From Adenanthera pavonina (taxonomy: Eukaryota; Streptophyta; Magnoliopsida; Fabales; Fabaceae): 64,000 nucleotides of DNA. Shown here piece after piece: positions 60,138-64,000 of this stretch. The notes under the pieces were generated by a model. The model worked only from the letters and a program-made list of their open reading frames with translations, did no database searches and was not told where the DNA came from. Each line of letters opens with the position of its first letter. Position 1 is the first letter of the stretch. A program made the position numbers and the translations under genes. The DNA is taken from NCBI GenBank assembly GCA_026686845.1, contig JAIVEN010000013.1, forward strand, positions 950,001 to 1,014,000. Reading direction: 5' to 3'.

Positions 60138-61345
60138 GCATCTAAAACCGAAGTTATCCTAAACCAAAAGTTATATTATATCCAAAATATTTCATTCTAA
60201 AGTTACAAAAAACAGTCATATCCAATTGATAAGAGCAAAAAATGATGTAACATGCCTAATTAACATTATCCCGGAACTAGATTTCTAAAAGTATCATATA
60301 TATCAGGCTAAGATCTACACCTTCTGCATTAACTAATATATATATATATACAAGACCAAAAGTTACATACCAAACTATTTATCATATATGATGACCAAGA
60401 AGAAAAAAGGCATCTAAAATCAAAGTTATCCTAAATAAAAAATTTTATTATATCTAAAATATTTCAATCTAAAGTTACAAAAATAATTATATCCAATTGA
60501 TAAATGTAACAGGCCTAATTAACATTATCCAGTAACTAGGGGTCTGTTTGACAGTGTTTTTTGTTTTATTGTTCTCAAAACAGTTTTGTAAAACTGTTTT
60601 CGAGAATAAGTTTTAAAAACAAGAAAATAAAAAAATCTGTTTGAATAATTGTTCTTAAAATCATAACTAGTAAGTGATATATGAATTATTCAAAATTTAT
60701 AATTTCACCATTAATGAAGTGGATGTTTTTCACATTTTCTTGTATTTTTCAAAACAAAAACTACAAAACACCTTAAAGTTATTCTGATTTTTCTGTTCTT
60801 TTATTTTTTTATTTTTCAGAATAGTTTTTATAAAATAGGTTTACCAAACAAGTTTTTTTGTTTTTCTGTGTTCAAAAATAGAAAACTGTTTTTAAAAATA
60901 AAATCAAACAGGCCCTAAATTTCCAAAAAGTATCATATTTATCAAGCTAAGATCCATAGCTTCTGCATTAACTAATATATATATATATATATATATATAC
61001 ACAAGACCAAAAATTACATATCAAACTATCTACCATATATGATGACCAAGAAGAAAAAATGCATCTAAAACCAAAGTTATCCTAAATCAAAAGTTATATT
61101 ATATCCAAAATATTTCAATCTTAAGTTACCAAAAACAGTCATATCCAATTGATAAGAGCAAAAAATGATGTAACAGGCCTAATTAACATTATCCAGTAAC
61201 TAGATTTCCAAAAGTATCATATATATCAGGTTAAGATCTACAGCTTCTGCATTAACTAATATATATATATATATATACAAGACGAAAAGTTACATACCAA
61301 ACTATCTACCATATATGATGACCAAGAAGAAAAAAAGCATACATG
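60138..61345. repeat. 273-bp tandem repeat inside the CACTA element
   Basis: The block GCATCTAAAACCAAAGTTATC starts units at about 60138, 60411 and 61060, and a degenerate start appears at about 61338. The spacing is 273 bp between the first two, and 649 bp between the second and third, which is 273 plus the 376-bp MITE. The last is 278 bp. Each unit contains AAAAACAGTCATATCCAATTG, ACAGGCCTAATTAACATTATC and CTTCTGCATTAACTAATATA with (TA)n of varying length. Confidence 0.85.
60539..60914. mobile_element. Tourist-like MITE (copy 3) nested in the CACTA repeat
   Basis: 376 bp with ends GGGGTCTGTTTGACA and TCAAACAGGCC, flanked by CTA at 60536-60538 and 60915-60917. The sister repeat unit at about 61196 reads AACTAGATTTCC without an insert, so it serves as the empty site and confirms a 3-bp target duplication. 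The interior matches copies at 3213-3612 and 45311-45686. Confidence 0.9.
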
Positions 61346-61549
61346 CATCTTTTAGCCTCTAAAAATGATCATTCTAAGGTTCTTCCTTTGTACTGCCTGC
61401 AACATGACATCCAAAACATATTAGAACCACCAATTGAATGTAACTATATGATAGAACATAAACCAAAATAGCTATAAATTAAGTACAACCATACAACTAC
61501 AAATAATTAACATTATAGAATGTATTCACCTCCTAAGTCCAACCACATA

Positions 61550-64000
61550 TTAACTCCACTTTTCTATGAGTTCTTCTATTTGAACTTTGGAGTATGCCTC
61601 ATAGTACGTATCTGGGAAATACTAAATAACAATATTAAATATTACAAAAATAGATTACATTATTAAAATTTCATATAAATATTATAAAAATGAATTATGT
61701 ACATACCTTGGAGGGGATCGAGATCTGTTGATGTAAAATGATATTTTTCATGTATTTCAGCACATAGTACCAACAATCATTATCATTACATTGTCTCAGA
61801 CACTAAATAAAATTATATGAATAATAGATTAATTACAATAAATGTTAATATCAATATTTGATTGAATATTAAATTATAAATACCTAAATATGTGGCCATT
61901 TATACAATAAGATCAGATTTGATGGAGTTTTTTGGTTGTTGGGCTTACTATTGTTGCTTAGTCTGCATGCTACTAAAAACATACACACACCTTTGTTAAG
62001 CATTACAAAAGAAAATTAATATAGGAAAAAGTATTGAAGTTAATAGAAAAATACAAAGATACATAATATAATTGCATATTCTTATTGATTTATCATCTCT
62101 AGCACAAGTGGGCGGTACTCTGGCGGACTTCCTTTGATATCCAAAAAATATATTTTTGGTTTCATGGATTCAATACAAATTAGCATCCAATGATTCATAG
62201 CAGAAAAATTTACTAGTTTTAGCAAAGAAATTAAACTTAAAATAAAGCAGTGCAACATGAAAATAAGTTATTGTTCAAAAGTTTAGTGATAAGTGACTTA
62301 CCCCTATATAAATGGTGCCAAGAATAACACCCCATCACCCCCCTTTGCAGTTAATGCATCTGCCACATTTTGCGATTGTTCTGTGATTGTTCTTTGCAGC
62401 ATCAAACCCGATGTATAAGCCGATATATCTTGTGGGTAGATGAAGGCAAATTTATCAGTCAGCTGAGAAGGGAGTAGAAGGTTTTCATACAAAAACCTAA
62501 AATGGAAAAAAGTAATAGATTAGTATCACAGAGTCAAATGAAGGATCAAGCAGAAAACAATTCATTTATGCTAATTTCAATACCTGATGTATGTGTTAAT
62601 ATTTTATAGCCCAAGCCATCCATAATCAATGATGAAGGATAGCATCTCTTCAGTAATAAGCTTAGATACCTCCTTACGATAAACCACTACGTCATAAGTA
62701 ATGTGTATCAACTACCATAATCCCATGGTTAATATACGATTAAACAATTCACAGTTTTTTGAATTTGAAACTTGAGGTTGAGGCAGTCCCTTTGGTGGCG
62801 CAGTGATTGATTCCTTCGTTTATCCCGATGCAACAATTTGCTTCCCTTTATTCTTTCTTGTGGACTCTGCAACACAAGTGGTCAATTTATTAACATAAGA
62901 ACTTTTGTAATTAATGAAATATCAACTAACTTACCTTTTTTGATGGAGTGATAGTAATGAGGTTCATGGGCCATGCTACAAATCCACCCGTGGCTTGTGC
63001 TACCATTTCTACCCCCTGGGTAGGCACAGGCGACCTTGCATTCTCCTCTTCGGGTAGTGCAATCGATACTTTAACATGGTTTGCAGGCAAGGGTGCATTG
63101 TGAAGCATATCCCCTGGGATATTATATACTTGTCCTTTTGCAACAACATGCTAGGGGTTATCCAGCCACAATAGACAATGTCCTATACCTTATATACCAA
63201 TCATAACATAAAAAATTATTTATATGTATAAAAAAATTAACAATGAATTTAGTTAATAAGAAAAACAATTACCTAAGGGAGATGCTCAGATGGAAGAGTG
63301 CAACTATGATTCGCACTAGGACTAACTACAACCCCTAGAGTCCCTTGTGACGTCTCTTGTTTTACCAACAACTCTAGCTGGGCTAATCATCTGTTCATAT
63401 CAGATTGTGTTTCACGTTATTGCTAGACGATTGCCTCCAATTCAATAACCCTAGCTGTTACATCTGAATGGCAGTGTTTGGTCCAAAAATAGGCCTTGTT
63501 AGTGACACCAAACCTCATACCTCTGACACGTCCAGGGTACTCAGGGAGCTCAAATGCCTGGTTAAGTACATCCAACCCTGAGCCTTTATCACCTTTAGAG
63601 GTCTCATTTGAAATCTTGTCCTGTGAAAATAAAACAAGTACTAAATTTTTTTCCTAAAAAATAAGATTTCAAATTATTTTTTGAACAAAGTAATACTTAC
63701 TATTTTTTCAAAAACTCTCTGAACATTCTCATTCTCAATAACCCCTTCTTTGTTTTTCCTAGATTCTGGCCATAGTTCATGACAAGGTACTTTTTTCTGC
63801 TTGCATCCCTCCTTTGACACCTATGCATTCACACAAACAACAATTGATCGTTCTAATAAATTTAAGTATTAACCAACATAAGATATAAATGCACTTACCA
63901 ACTTCTTCTCTACTCCAGAGTATCCCAGACGACCAGCCCTATAAGGGTACAGTTGACTCTTTGCTTTTTGATTGTTTGCTTTACTTAATTACTGAAAAAA
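61550..64000 (-). pseudogene. CACTA gene: Transposase_24-like part plus Ulp1-like protease, broken and partial
   Basis: Minus strand, entering from beyond the window. The N-terminal part matches the plant Ptta/En/Spm (Transposase_24) type: YRAGRLGYSGVEKKL (to 63899), then HELWPESRKNKEGVIENENV (63830-63701), then DKISNETSKGDKGSGLDVL and FWTKHCHSDVTARVIELEA (from 63620). The C-terminal part is an Ulp1/C48 cysteine-protease-like domain: DKFAFIYPQDISAY (exon around 62480-62310), HWMLICIESM with FLDIKGSP (around 62190-62090), CNDNDCWYYVLKYMKNI (around 61800-61720), ending with YYEAYSKVQIEELIEKW at 61611-61550. The His, Asp, Gln and Cys positions of the protease can be matched. Three stops interrupt the exon at about 63430-63375, so the copy is not functional as read. 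Confidence 0.8.

Larger units (their letters stand above)
59614..64000. mobile_element. CACTA (En/Spm) DNA transposon, right end beyond the window
   Basis: The element begins with the terminal repeat CACTACACCAAAATAGGC at 59614. The next about 420 bp carry subterminal units TTGGCGGTTAT and ATAACCGCCAA in both orientations, the binding-site arrays expected of CACTA ends. Next come a 273-bp tandem repeat (60138-61345) with a nested MITE, and a minus-strand gene with transposase-like and Ulp1 protease-like parts that runs off the window. The right terminal repeat and the 3-bp target duplication cannot be checked here. Confidence 0.85.

Overview
This is a stretch of nuclear DNA from a flowering plant, almost certainly a eudicot. 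It has AT-rich intergenic DNA, genes split by GT-AG introns, and a dense load of plant transposable elements. The proteins are plant-type: a PIP2 aquaporin, a peroxisomal hydroxypyruvate reductase ending in SKL, a plastid-targeted nickel/cobalt-transporter-like protein, a 227-residue phosphatidylinositol synthase, SYF2 and a PEARLI4-domain protein. I cannot name the species.

Layout. 0-1 kb: an unrecognised minus-strand spliced fragment. 1-9 kb: repeats, including a short retroposed insert (2.95-3.11 kb), a Tourist-like MITE (3.2-3.6 kb) and a probable solo LTR (5.35-7.46 kb) full of GGTTAT-N4-ATAACC palindromes. 9.26-11.43 kb (+): PEARLI4-domain gene. 15.65-18.48 kb (+): SYF2 splicing factor. 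19.0-19.7 kb: decayed LINE RNase H tail. 23.44-24.64 kb (-): PIP2 aquaporin. 30.80-33.65 kb (-): HPR1. 34.58-38.89 kb: a dead hAT transposon with a nested MITE. 42.61-44.91 kb (+): plastid NicO-type transporter. 45.3 and 46.4 kb: MITE and CCGG-rich repeat. 48.40-53.20 kb (-), with 5' UTR exons probably further right: phosphatidylinositol synthase with an RTE-type LINE in intron 3. 59.61 kb to the window end: a CACTA (En/Spm) element carrying a broken minus-strand gene with a transposase-like N-terminal part and an Ulp1-like protease domain; its far end lies outside the window.

All six host genes could be reconstructed exon by exon with frame kept across every junction (415, 310, 280, 386, 388 and 227 residues). 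They do not form one pathway. They cover mRNA splicing (SYF2), water transport (PIP2), photorespiration (HPR1), plastid metal transport (NicO) and phospholipid synthesis (PIS). What ties them together is gene order. As I recall the Arabidopsis map, PEARLI4-like, SYF2, PIP2;8 and NicO lie together at At2g16800-At2g16900 (partly repeated at At4g35080-35110), while HPR1 and PIS1 are neighbours at At1g68010/At1g68000. The window therefore looks like an ancestral block that Arabidopsis later split.

The most unusual observations are these. The first coding exons of the adjacent PEARLI4 and SYF2 genes match in length (124 nt), intron phase (1) and cysteine spacing (C11, C21, C25), although the rest of the two proteins is unrelated. 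The palindrome array in the solo LTR has paired changes in both arms. The CACTA internal tandem repeat supplies an empty site that dates a MITE insertion.
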